Below are positions 1-6,165 of a stretch of DNA of 7,500 bases, piece by piece. Source of the DNA: QQUD01 sp039029915 (GTDB lineage: Bacteria; Chloroflexota; Anaerolineae; Promineifilales; Promineifilaceae); the NCBI GenBank assembly GCA_039029915.1, contig JBCCFD010000405.1, forward strand, positions 1-7,500. Reading direction: 5' to 3'. The position numbers and the translations under genes are program-made. Positions within the stretch are counted from its first letter, which is position 1, and each line of letters starts with the position of its first letter. Below the pieces are notes generated by a model that searched no databases, was not told the origin of the DNA, and was given only the letters and a program-made list of their open reading frames with translations.

Positions 1-2
1 AA

Positions 3-1955
3 AACTCAATTTCATTGAGTAGCAAAATACCTGTTGAAGCCTCATTCTTAGCAGAATTGATTAAATCAGGTCAAATGACAACATTTAATGATCTGCAAAA
101 TAGCGCTTTGGATGACGCGAAAAGCCTTCATGAAGTGGGCATAAAATCTGTCATTAGCGCACCTTTGATTGTTGGTCGCTCAAATATTGGCACCTACAAT
201 ATTGCGAAAGAAGATGACACGCCCTTCAGCGACGAAGATCGCGACCTTCTCGTCCAAATAGCTGCCCTGCTGGCCACAACTTTGGAAAATCTACAGCTCC
301 TTGAAAAAACTCAGCAAACGTTACAAGAGGAAGCGCTGATGCGTGAAATTTTGCTGGTGTCTTCATCACAACGAAGCATTCAAAACGCCTTCGAGAAAAT
401 TTGCGCCATCATGGCCAATTATTACGAGGTTCCCCGCTCTGGTTTTGTGCTTTTCGATGAGGAGCAAAAAGAAGGCACCGTCATTGCAGAATATTCTGAA
501 GCGGATTTACCGAGCTCCGTTGGGCAAAAGATTCCTGTAAAAAACAATCTGTCAAATGAGTACATTCTCCAGCATAAAAAGCCGCTTTATATCGAGAACG
601 CCCAGATTGATCCGCTAATGGAACCTATTCATGATGTGATGAAATCTTTAAACATCGGTTCTATATTAATCATTCCAATTTTAATCAACCAAGCAGTGGT
701 GGGTACGATTGGCTTTGATACAACAGAAATTAAAACATTTAACGAAGAAGATATAAAAATCGGCACTCGGGTCGCGTCACAGGTTAGCCAAACGCTGCAA
801 AGAACCCAGGCGGTTGAAGCGTTAGAGGTGAGTGAGGCTCAGTTTAGATCGACGATTGCGAATCTTCCGACCCCCATTGCAATTACAGACGTAGAAACGG
901 GCGCCTTACCTTATGTCAACCAAGCTTTTGCCATCCTTTTTGAAGGAGATGTTGAAAAAATCATTGCTCAGAATCAAGCTCAGGATTTTTATTTTGATCC
1001 CGAAGAGCGGGCCAAAGTTTTAGACCACGTAAATGAAAAAGGGCAGATCAACTCAATAGAGATTCAGCTCAAGAAATTAAATAAATTACCATTTTGGGGT
1101 GAACTGGCAATTCACAAGATTAACTACTTTGGAAAACCATCTTTATTAACCGCATTTTTTGACACAACCAAACGTAAAGAAGCTGAAGAGTTATTGGTAC
1201 AGGCAAAAAATTCAGCAGAAGAAGCCAATTTGCTTAAGTCTCAATTCTTGTCAAATATGTCTCATGAGTTGCGTACACCTCTGAATGCAATCATCAACAT
1301 GTCTGGGTTCGTGATGGATGGCATATTGGGTGATGTCAATGAAATACAAATTGAAGCCTTGGAAAAAACTGTCGACAGCGGTCAGCATTTGTTGAGCCTC
1401 ATCAATGACATCCTTGATTTAACAAAAATTGAGGCGGGCTTGATGAACATCGTTTTTGAACCTATCGAATTAAACAACCTACTCGAAAGTATTACGGCAA
1501 CAGGAAAAGGACTAGTTAAGGATAATAAAATTAATTTCATCCCAGAAATTGAACCTAATTTGCCTGAAATCACAGGGGACAAGAGACGCATTCGTCAAAT
1601 CTTTTTAAATTTAATCTCAAATGGCATTAAATACACGCAGAAAGGTTCAGTTTATTTAAAAGCCTCAACAGTTGAAGGAGGCATCGAATTTTGTGTAAAA
1701 GATACAGGTATTGGTATTCCTCCAGATGATTATGACTTAATTTTTAAAGAGTTTACCCAAGCGAAAAATATGCCGGGTAATGTCGCAAGCACAGGTCTTG
1801 GTTTACCAATTACAAAACAATTAGTTGAGATGCACGGTGGGAAGATTTGGTTTGAAAGTGAGATTGATAAAGGCTCGACTTTTTACGTGTTTTTGCCTTT
1901 AGAAACCCCTGAAATCCCAACGGCCCTTGTTTTTGAGAATGGAGCTACAAATTAA
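3..1955 (+). CDS. Hybrid-sensing histidine kinase, GAF-GAF-PAS-HisKA-HATPase (5' end outside window)
   Basis: Sensor kinase that autophosphorylates on histidine and passes the phosphate to a response regulator, most likely its downstream neighbour. The frame is open to the left edge, so the TTG at base 15 is probably internal; numbering below starts there. Residues 1-95 look like the C-terminal part of a GAF domain. A second GAF spans about 118-262, a PAS about 274-390 ending in the usual DTTKRKEAEELL linker, then a short coiled linker. The H-box FLSNMSHELRTPLNAI carries phosphoacceptor H417; the N-box has N536 (LISNGIKYT); the G1 box DTGIGI begins at D563 and the G2 box STGLGL at S592. All catalytic boxes are intact. 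No membrane segment is visible in the part present, so it may be cytosolic and sense a small ligand through GAF or PAS. It has no C-terminal receiver; that function is in the next gene. The ligand cannot be told from sequence. Confidence 0.95.
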   Translation, partial: NSISLSSKIPVEASFLAELIKSGQMTTFNDLQNSALDDAKSLHEVGIKSVISAPLIVGRSNIGTYNIAKEDDTPFSDEDRDLLVQIAALLATTLENLQLLEKTQQTLQEEALMREILLVSSSQRSIQNAFEKICAIMANYYEVPRSGFVLFDEEQKEGTVIAEYSEADLPSSVGQKIPVKNNLSNEYILQHKKPLYIENAQIDPLMEPIHDVMKSLNIGSILIIPILINQAVVGTIGFDTTEIKTFNEEDIKIGTRVASQVSQTLQRTQAVEALEVSEAQFRSTIANLPTPIAITDVETGALPYVNQAFAILFEGDVEKIIAQNQAQDFYFDPEERAKVLDHVNEKGQINSIEIQLKKLNKLPFWGELAIHKINYFGKPSLLTAFFDTTKRKEAEELLVQAKNSAEEANLLKSQFLSNMSHELRTPLNAIINMSGFVMDGILGDVNEIQIEALEKTVDSGQHLLSLINDILDLTKIEAGLMNIVFEPIELNNLLESITATGKGLVKDNKINFIPEIEPNLPEITGDKRRIRQIFLNLISNGIKYTQKGSVYLKASTVEGGIEFCVKDTGIGIPPDDYDLIFKEFTQAKNMPGNVASTGLGLPITKQLVEMHGGKIWFESEIDKGSTFYVFLPLETPEIPTALVFENGATN

Positions 1956-1959
1956 GTTT

Positions 1960-2370
1960 ATGTCCATAAAAGATATTTCTGTATTGGTCATTGAAGACGA
2001 TGATGTGAATCGAAAGATTTTAAATATTCTGTTGACGAAGACGATGGGCATTCGTTGCGTGAATGAGTGGCCTCATAGTGGCGATTTTGTGGGGCGTTTG
2101 CGGTCACTTTCCCCCTTGCCTGACCTAATTATTATGGATATTATGATTTCACCGTATGATGGGTATGAAATGATAAAGCAAATTCGCACGCATCATGAAT
2201 TTGATGATGTCAAAATTGTTGCGCATACGGCGGGCGTTATGCGCGATCAGGTTAAAGAATTGAGGTCATCAAGATTTGACGGATTAATTAGTAAGCCAAT
2301 TACGCGTGAGCTTTTCCCACAGCTTATTTCGCGGATTCTTAAGGGTGAGTCAATTTGGTATATTTCTTAG
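1960..2370 (+). CDS. Single-domain response regulator (receiver only)
   Basis: A 136-residue stand-alone CheY-like receiver, the probable phosphorylation target of the kinase 4 bases upstream. Key residues are present: acidic cluster E12-D13-D14, phosphoacceptor D60 in IIMDIMISPYDGYEM, switch T90 before A91, and K112-P113 near the end. The loop after D60 reads ISPYDG, with proline one place later than in the usual MPGMDG. There is no output domain, so it may act by protein contact or in a phosphorelay. ATG 1960 is preferred because the receiver fold begins directly after it; an in-frame ATG at 1939 and a TTG at 1927 would overlap the kinase and only add residues before the fold. The ribosome site is weak (GGAG at 1941-1944, about 15 bases away), suggesting translational coupling to the kinase. 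The stop overlaps the convergent fructokinase stop by 4 bases. Confidence 0.9.
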   Translation: MSIKDISVLVIEDDDVNRKILNILLTKTMGIRCVNEWPHSGDFVGRLRSLSPLPDLIIMDIMISPYDGYEMIKQIRTHHEFDDVKIVAHTAGVMRDQVKELRSSRFDGLISKPITRELFPQLISRILKGESIWYIS

Positions 2371-3266
2371 GAAACGGCCGTTTCCCCCAGGGCAATCGCA
2401 CCCAGTACACCCGCCTGATTCCCTAGCTTTGGCGGTACGATATACGCCTCAATCTCCTCTAAGATAGATGGATGTTGTACATAGCCATTCAGAAAAGTTT
2501 GCACTTTTTCACGTATCATCGGGAACAAATGTGTCTGCCCCATAACTCCACCCCCTAAAATAATTCGCTGCGGGGACAAAATTGTGATTACATTCTCAAG
2601 AGCCAATGCAATATAATGCGCTTCAAGTGCCCAAGCAGGATGATCTGAGCCCAATGTTTCAGCAGGTTGCCCCCATCTTTTCTCCATAGCAGGCCCAGAG
2701 GCCAACCCTTCCCAACAATCACCGTGATACGGACACGCACCTTCAAACGGATCGGCAATTTGGTCCCGACGAATAAGCTGGTGCCCCATTTCTGGGTGCA
2801 CTAAGCCATGGAGCATTTTTCCATTGACCATCGCTCCCCCACCGACGCCAGTCCCAATTGTAAAATAGCAGAATGTATCCAGTCCCTGCGCAGCGCCCCA
2901 GCGATATTCACCTAATGCTGCCCCATTTACATCTGTATCAAAGCCAACGGGAACATCGAGCGCTTGTTGAATAGCGCCTGCTAAATCTGTATTTTTCCAA
3001 TACGGTTTAGGGGTTGTCGTAATCATGCCGAATGTGGGCGAGTTGGGGTTTGGATCAAGCGGACCAAAAGCAGCGATACCAACGGCCGTTAACGGGCCTT
3101 CCTGCACCCGCTGCTCTTTGAAAAAAGAAATTGCTTTCCCTATTGTTTCCTCAGGCGTTGTTGTTGGAAAACGAACCTCCGCCCGAATATCATTAGGACC
3201 CGTCCCAACTGCACAAACAAACTTAGTCCCACCTGCTTCTATGCCACCAAATAATTGTTTCTCCAT
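2367..3266 (-). CDS. gmuE: ROK-family fructokinase (GmuE/YdhR type, zinc motif)
   Basis: Cytosolic sugar kinase, probably ATP-dependent fructose to fructose-6-phosphate. The 299 residues match the family's usual length of about 300. The N-terminal phosphate-binding loop is GGIEAGGTKFVCAVG (residues 7-21), typical of ROK fructokinases rather than glucokinases, which have DxGGT. Catalytic D112 lies in FDTDVNGAALGE; IGTGVGGG is at 137-144. The ROK zinc module has HPEMGH (157-162) and CPYHGDC (178-184), followed by EGLASGPA; H162, C178, H181 and C184 are the probable zinc ligands. ATG 3266 is chosen over a TTG at 3272 because the family starts just before GGIEAGGTK. No Shine-Dalgarno precedes it, and a -10-like TAAATT ends 6 bases upstream, so the message may be leaderless. 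It stands alone, not in a mannan or sucrose operon, so the symbol reflects family likeness only. Mannose or glucose kinase activity remains possible. Confidence 0.9.
   Translation of the reverse strand: MEKQLFGGIEAGGTKFVCAVGTGPNDIRAEVRFPTTTPEETIGKAISFFKEQRVQEGPLTAVGIAAFGPLDPNPNSPTFGMITTTPKPYWKNTDLAGAIQQALDVPVGFDTDVNGAALGEYRWGAAQGLDTFCYFTIGTGVGGGAMVNGKMLHGLVHPEMGHQLIRRDQIADPFEGACPYHGDCWEGLASGPAMEKRWGQPAETLGSDHPAWALEAHYIALALENVITILSPQRIILGGGVMGQTHLFPMIREKVQTFLNGYVQHPSILEEIEAYIVPPKLGNQAGVLGAIALGETAVS
2370..2385. repeat. 16-bp perfect palindrome containing AACGGCCGTT (copy 1)
   Basis: GGAAACGGCCGTTTCC is fully self-complementary with no loop. It starts on the last base of the response-regulator stop and lies in the last codons of the fructokinase (minus strand, E-T-A-V-S). 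The decamer core is at 2373-2382. It may affect the 3' ends of both convergent transcripts, but without a loop or T-run it is not a standard terminator. Confidence 0.9.
3081..3090. repeat. AACGGCCGTT palindrome (copy 2)
   Basis: Exact decamer inside the fructokinase gene, read on the minus strand as Thr-Ala-Val. Same codon phase as copy 1. Confidence 0.9.
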
Positions 3267-3300
3267 GCGCAAAATTTAACACATCGCGAAGAAGAAACAA
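3267..3300 (-). promoter_or_regulatory. Candidate leaderless promoter of the fructokinase gene
   Basis: On the minus strand a -35-like TTGTTT (3300-3295) is followed, after 16 bases, by a -10-like TAAATT (3278-3273). Six bases then separate it from the ATG at 3266, which puts the expected transcription start on or next to the start codon. Together with the missing Shine-Dalgarno this suggests a leaderless message. Both hexamers are imperfect, so this is a candidate only. Confidence 0.35.
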
Positions 3301-3388
3301 ATTTTACGATTGATGATGCTGTGCAGATTTATTAGAGAAGAGGCCAGCAGTCATCTGAAATACATGTGGGCAAAAGCTCTCTGTATTC

Positions 3389-3490
3389 TCAAACGCCCGT
3401 GCCCGCTAGGCTGAAGACCAAAACATTGATGAGGATCAAAAAGAAAACAAAAATAAAGATGAAATAGGAGCCTTTTAAATCACCGTTCAT
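3389..3490 (-). CDS. 33-aa predicted single-pass membrane peptide
   Basis: A complete small gene on the minus strand: ATG at 3490, 33 sense codons, TGA at 3391-3389. The product has a short polar head (MNGDLKGS), one long hydrophobic helix (residues 9-29, starting YFIFIFVFFLILINV) and a five-residue tail. A well-placed Shine-Dalgarno, AAGAGG, ends 5 bases before the ATG. The strong ribosome site, a full-length membrane helix and location in an otherwise unexplained gap support a real gene. I recognise no family. It points the same way as the fructokinase, whose ATG is 122 bases downstream, and could share its transcript. Short membrane peptides of this kind often bind and modulate a larger membrane protein, but nothing here identifies a partner. 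Chance remains possible because a T-rich strand readily encodes Phe, Ile and Leu. Confidence 0.6.
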   Translation of the reverse strand: MNGDLKGSYFIFIFVFFLILINVLVFSLAGTGV

Positions 3491-3495
3491 AAAAA

Positions 3496-3501
3496 CCTCT
3501 T
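3496..3501 (-). promoter_or_regulatory. Ribosome binding site of the 33-aa membrane peptide
   Basis: AAGAGG on the minus strand, 5 bases before the ATG at 3490. This is the main evidence separating the small gene from a chance open frame. Confidence 0.6.
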
Positions 3502-3631
3502 TAGTAAATCACATTTGTTGCAGGTTTTTCACCTTGCTTCAATGGCGTTAGCGTCAACGCTTAGACTGGCTGACTTGCAACCAGCAATTGGGTCGAGCAA
3601 CGATGGATATTGTTATTATCATTTTTAGTGA

Positions 3632-3641
3632 AACGGCCGTT
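3632..3641. repeat. AACGGCCGTT palindrome (copy 3, intergenic)
   Basis: Exact decamer located between genes, 39 bases upstream of the -35 of the SRPBCC-ArsR operon. Being outside coding sequence, it cannot be explained by codon or protein constraint. Confidence 0.9.
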
Positions 3642-3665
3642 AATAGTGTTTTTGTCCCAAGTCAA

Positions 3666-3687
3666 TGTGCAACCAAAAAGTTGCACA
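3666..3687. promoter_or_regulatory. Palindromic operator O1 of the SRPBCC-ArsR operon
   Basis: Perfect 8-bp inverted repeat TGTGCAAC (3666-3673) and GTTGCACA (3680-3687) with a 6-base spacer. Its right arm contains the -35 hexamer TTGCAC. It matches operator O2, 45 bases downstream, at 18 of 22 positions. The likely ligand is the ArsR-type repressor encoded at 4193; this link is inferred from position. Confidence 0.75.
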
Positions 3688-3709
3688 AAGCCAGAAAGCA
3701 TGCTAAGAT
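3681..3709 (+). promoter_or_regulatory. Sigma-70-type promoter of the SRPBCC-ArsR-SRPBCC operon
   Basis: -35 TTGCAC (3681-3686), a 17-base spacer, then -10 TAAGAT (3704-3709). Transcription should start near 3715-3718, inside operator O2, leaving a leader of about 30 bases that holds the strong ribosome site of the first gene. O1 covers the -35 and O2 the start point, the expected arrangement for repression by blocking polymerase. Confidence 0.75.
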
Positions 3710-3710
3710 A

Positions 3711-3732
3711 TGCGCAACCAATCAGCTGCACA
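3711..3732. promoter_or_regulatory. Palindromic operator O2 of the SRPBCC-ArsR operon
   Basis: Second copy of the 22-bp operator, less symmetrical: left arm TGCGCAACCAA, right arm AGCTGCACA. It matches O1 at 18 of 22 positions, with differences at the third base, in the central spacer and at one right-arm base. It covers the expected transcription start. The 45-bp centre-to-centre distance is a little over four helical turns. Confidence 0.7.
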
Positions 3733-3734
3733 TC

Positions 3735-3742
3735 AAAGGAGG
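3735..3742 (+). promoter_or_regulatory. Strong ribosome binding site deciding the start of the first SRPBCC gene
   Basis: AAAGGAGG lies 5 bases before the ATG at 3748. It rules out the longer in-frame reading from 3610, which would run through the promoter and both operators. Confidence 0.9.
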
Positions 3743-3747
3743 CACAA

Positions 3748-4188
3748 ATGACGCTAAAAGATGCTATTAAATCTTCAATTGATTTACATCATCCACCACA
3801 GGCTGTCTGGGACGCCATAACCACCCCTGAAGGACTCAATCAATGGTTTGGCGATCGGGTTTTTTCCACATTTAAGGTTGGAGATCCCATTACGTTTGAG
3901 TGGGATAAATACGGAACGGTTTCAGGCACAATCGAAACCCATGAACCAATCACCTGTTTTGCCTACCGCTGGCGCGCCCACGGTGTGCCAGAAGAAACGC
4001 TCATGGACAAAGCCAACAGCACCCTTGTAACCTTTAAGCTCACACCAACCCCACAAGGGACTCAACTTGATGTCATTGAAACCGGTTTTCTTCAGCTTGC
4101 TCCAGAGCTGCGCAATGTCTCATTTCGGGAAAACAGCAGCGGTTGGAAATCCGAGCTAGACGAGTTGGTCGCTCTTTTCACGAGGTAA
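3748..4188 (+). CDS. SRPBCC/AHSA1-family protein (first of two)
   Basis: A 146-residue START-like (Bet v1 fold) protein of the AHSA1 family, which forms a hydrophobic ligand pocket in one domain. Family marks are the N-terminal AVWDAITTPEGLNQWFGD (residues 19-36, with W21, P27 and W33-F34), then a GDPITFEW strand and the C-terminal helix FRENSSGWKSELDELVALF. There is no signal peptide or membrane helix, so it is cytosolic. The start follows from the strong ribosome site; upstream in-frame sequence is promoter DNA. It leads an operon with an ArsR repressor 4 bases downstream and a second SRPBCC protein after that. ArsR-AHSA1 pairs are common in bacteria, but the ligands are generally unknown. 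Here the protein may bind, carry or modify the compound that lifts repression; this is inference. Confidence 0.9.
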   Translation: MTLKDAIKSSIDLHHPPQAVWDAITTPEGLNQWFGDRVFSTFKVGDPITFEWDKYGTVSGTIETHEPITCFAYRWRAHGVPEETLMDKANSTLVTFKLTPTPQGTQLDVIETGFLQLAPELRNVSFRENSSGWKSELDELVALFTR

Positions 4189-4192
4189 CGAA

Positions 4193-4525
4193 ATGCCCCC
4201 AAGCCCCAGCACCCAATCTCTTTTCCTAGCCTTGGCAGATCATACAAGGAGACAGCTAATCGAAACGCTGGCCAATGAGGGTGAAAAATCGGCCACCGAA
4301 TTAGCAGCCATTTTTCCTATTACCCGCCAAGGCATCAGCAAGCATTTACGCATTCTGTTAGATGCTAATTTAGTCCAAGTGCGGCAGCAAGGTCGTGACA
4401 AACTATACCATCTGCAGCCAGAGCAGCTGCGAGAAGCAACGGCTTGGATAAACAACATCCAATCTCAATGGGATCGTCGTTTGCAGACCTTATCCACTTA
4501 TCTTGACAAAACCAACAAGGAGTAA
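4193..4525 (+). CDS. ArsR-type winged-helix transcriptional repressor
   Basis: A 110-residue DNA-binding regulator. The winged helix spans about residues 8-75: SATELAAIFPI is the first helix of the helix-turn-helix, TRQGISKHLRILL (44-56) the recognition helix, and VRQQGRDKLYHL (63-74) the wing. It has no cysteine at all and lacks the ELCVCDL metal site of arsenic or cadmium sensors, so it is probably not a classical metal sensor. It fits the ArsR group that travels with AHSA1/SRPBCC proteins. GAGG (4182-4185) serves as ribosome site. It starts 4 bases after the upstream gene and ends 3 bases before the next, so all three should be made together. It most likely represses its own operon through O1 and O2, with an unknown inducer. 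Confidence 0.92.
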   Translation: MPPSPSTQSLFLALADHTRRQLIETLANEGEKSATELAAIFPITRQGISKHLRILLDANLVQVRQQGRDKLYHLQPEQLREATAWINNIQSQWDRRLQTLSTYLDKTNKE

Positions 4526-4528
4526 ATC

Positions 4529-5050
4529 ATGAGTTACAACTGGACCAAATTTAAAAAGCAAGTTTTTATAAATGCGTCTGTAGAAGACGTCTTTGATGCG
4601 TGGGCAATTCCAAATGAGCTTATCAAATGGTTTATTGCCAAGGCCGATTATCAAGATGGTAAAACCACACCGCGTGAACCGAATTATCATATTGAGGACG
4701 GCGATCTTTATGAATGGAAATGGCACCAAGATTTGGAAGCAGCTGGAGAAGTAAAAGAAGTGATCCCAAACGAGCGTCTGGTGTTTACATTTGGTAAACA
4801 AGCTCCGCACTCAGATGAAGATGTTTTGGTCACGGTTGAGGTCAACGCTGAGCAAGATGGCTACACAAAGCTCTCACTAACACAGGAAAATATGGCAGAC
4901 ACTCCATACGGACACCGCTACCATCTATCGTGTAATTTAGGCTGGAGCTTCTTTATGACGAACTTAAAAGGGGTGCTCGAACACGGTGTTGATTTGCGGG
5001 AATTCCACCCAGATCGCGTCGATGCGGCAAGAGCCATTAGCGTTACGTAA
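4529..5050 (+). CDS. SRPBCC/AHSA1-family protein (second of two)
   Basis: A 173-residue cytosolic START-like protein. The AHSA1 N-terminus is clear: VFINASVEDVFDAWAIPNEL then IKWFIAK (W25, P28, W34-F35), followed by GDLYEWKWH, ERLVFTFG and a long C-terminal helix region LGWSFFMTNLKGVLEHGVDL. It is about 27 residues longer than the first SRPBCC protein of the operon and differs throughout, so the two are not a recent duplication. AAGGAG (4517-4522) lies 6 bases before the ATG, and the repressor's stop is 3 bases upstream. Two different ligand-pocket proteins around one regulator could act on one compound in sequence or bind two related ones; this is speculation. The stop lies in the palindrome TTACGTAA, shared with the convergent acetyltransferase. 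Confidence 0.9.
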   Translation: MSYNWTKFKKQVFINASVEDVFDAWAIPNELIKWFIAKADYQDGKTTPREPNYHIEDGDLYEWKWHQDLEAAGEVKEVIPNERLVFTFGKQAPHSDEDVLVTVEVNAEQDGYTKLSLTQENMADTPYGHRYHLSCNLGWSFFMTNLKGVLEHGVDLREFHPDRVDAARAISVT

Positions 5051-5501
5051 TGGGCCCAACTGTTTTCCGCAGCAACATCTCAGAATGCCCTTTAACAATA
5101 TAATCTTTAATCTCACCAATCAATTGGTATCCTAATTTTAGGTAAAGTGATTGCACCCGCGGATTAAATGAAGAAACGCAAATAAACACATTAGGAGCGT
5201 CACGGAAGATGCGCTCTTCAGCAAAAGTCATCAGTTTTTTTCCTATACCTTGACCGCGTACGTCTGGTGCAACACATATTGATTGAATATAGCCAACAAA
5301 GGCACCCTGCATGACGATGACAACAAATCCTTGAATTTCCTCCCCTTGCTTGGCAAGGTAAACTTCTCGTAGGGGGTCAGTGATCATATTAGAAGAAGCC
5401 TGCTCATCCCTTTGAAGCGTGACCCAAGGTTCAGATTTGGCCATCATTTTGGCGCATATTTGAGCTTCTGCATCATTTTGTAGTCGGCTAATTTCCATCA
5501 T
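5043..5501 (-). CDS. Small GNAT-family N-acetyltransferase
   Basis: A 152-residue acetyl-CoA-dependent transferase of the GNAT fold. The acetyl-CoA loop is ICVAPDVRGQGIGKKL (residues 75-90; R82, G85, G87). The C-terminal substrate/CoA region reads SSFNPRVQSLYLKLGYQLIG, the usual N...LY.K.GY signature. The family N-terminus (EISRLQ, then KMMAKSEPW) favours ATG 5501 or 5498; an ATG at 5522 would add only MNFTELK and lengthen the overlap with the lipoprotein gene from 14 to 35 bases. The ribosome site is weak (CGGA about 7 bases before 5501), so it is probably translated by coupling. It is the last gene of the leftward operon. Its substrate is unknown: protein N-terminus, amino acid or small amine are all possible. 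Its stop overlaps that of the convergent SRPBCC gene by 8 bases. Confidence 0.88.
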   Translation of the reverse strand: MMEISRLQNDAEAQICAKMMAKSEPWVTLQRDEQASSNMITDPLREVYLAKQGEEIQGFVVIVMQGAFVGYIQSICVAPDVRGQGIGKKLMTFAEERIFRDAPNVFICVSSFNPRVQSLYLKLGYQLIGEIKDYIVKGHSEMLLRKTVGPIT

Positions 5502-6162
5502 TTTCAATTCCGTAAAGTTCATTCAAACGCCTGACCAACTGTTCAGCACCGGGACCTGAATAGACAATACCGATTTCTTGCCCGCTTGACGCTCGCCGCT
5601 CCTCGGTTTGGCAGAGGGCTTCAAGTTCAACTTCATTTTGAAACCCTCTGATTGAACAGGCATCAAGAATGTCAGATGGAATCGGAAATGGCAAAATGGC
5701 GGGGATGTTTGGGTCATAAACAAACTGTAACCGGCTGTGTAGATAGCGAGCAATTTGTAACGCTTCATTGGGCTCAAGGGAGTTAATCGCTTCTACTTGT
5801 TGGCTAGACGAAGCAGGTTGACATAAAAAATTAGCGGTAGCGATTGAATGCAATGGCTCAGATAAATCTTGGCAGACAGAAGCCAGCTCAGGTGCGCCAT
5901 CGGGACGAGGAATGATGTAGGCCTTTTCAGTTTCAAGCGTTACAAAGACGCGCCAGTATTCACGATTTAACTGAGGGTTGCATTCAAGCAGCCAAGCATC
6001 GTTTCCCGGCGCATGGTAACCAAAACGCGCCCCATCGTCTGGGGCTTCACAAGGATGATTCTCAATGATGGGATGCCCACGGCCGTTTCTGTCTAAGCCA
6101 CTCGAACAACCAACCATCAAGCATAAAATACCTATCCACAATAACGGCCATTTATGATACAA
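5488..6162 (-). CDS. Cysteine-rich secreted lipoprotein of unknown function
   Basis: A 224-residue protein with a lipoprotein signal: MYHKWP, a hydrophobic stretch LLWIGILCLM, then VGCSS, with C19 as the lipidated residue (the -3 residue is Met rather than the usual Leu). The mature part has six more cysteines (38, 61, 97, 114, 169, 184), enough for three disulfides, fitting an exported protein. It is rich in Pro, Glu and Asn; I recognise no domain. The start is TTG: no ATG is available, and GTGGAG (6174-6169) lies exactly 6 bases upstream. Upstream the same frame meets the stop of the GNAT gene 3 bases away, so the genes are coupled. It sits between two acetyltransferase genes, though a surface lipoprotein and cytosolic acetyltransferases have no obvious shared job. 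Confidence 0.85.
   Translation of the reverse strand: MYHKWPLLWIGILCLMVGCSSGLDRNGRGHPIIENHPCEAPDDGARFGYHAPGNDAWLLECNPQLNREYWRVFVTLETEKAYIIPRPDGAPELASVCQDLSEPLHSIATANFLCQPASSSQQVEAINSLEPNEALQIARYLHSRLQFVYDPNIPAILPFPIPSDILDACSIRGFQNEVELEALCQTEERRASSGQEIGIVYSGPGAEQLVRRLNELYGIENDGN
6078..6087. repeat. Near copy of the palindrome (CACGGCCGTT)
   Basis: One mismatch from AACGGCCGTT, within the lipoprotein gene where the minus strand reads Asn-Gly-Arg. Two other one-mismatch copies are AACGGCCCTT (1919-1928) and AACGGCCATT (6143-6152). Confidence 0.6.
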
Positions 6163-6165
6163 AAT

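Larger units (their letters stand above)
3491..3665. other. Intergenic stretch between the small membrane gene and the ArsR-operon promoter
   Basis: About 175 bases without a convincing gene. It holds the small gene's ribosome site, a weak hairpin (GCGTT 3545-3549 with AACGC 3556-3560), a minus-strand TTGACG that lacks a good -10 partner, a lone TTGCAACCA (3575-3583) resembling half of the downstream operator, and one AACGGCCGTT. The plus-strand open frames here lack ribosome sites and look accidental. Confidence 0.5.

Noticed and set aside
2370..2385. Rho-independent terminator between the response regulator and the fructokinase
   Set aside because: The palindrome is perfect with no loop and is not followed by a T-run on either strand.
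3025..3279. 84-residue plus-strand open frame
   Set aside because: Antisense shadow of the fructokinase gene with no ribosome site.
3610..3747. 46-codon N-terminal extension of the first SRPBCC protein
   Set aside because: The extension would translate the promoter and both operators; a strong AAAGGAGG sits 5 bases before ATG 3748, where the family's fold begins.
4490..4810. 106-residue minus-strand open frame
   Set aside because: Antisense to the repressor and second SRPBCC genes, both of which are clearly real; it has no recognisable domain.
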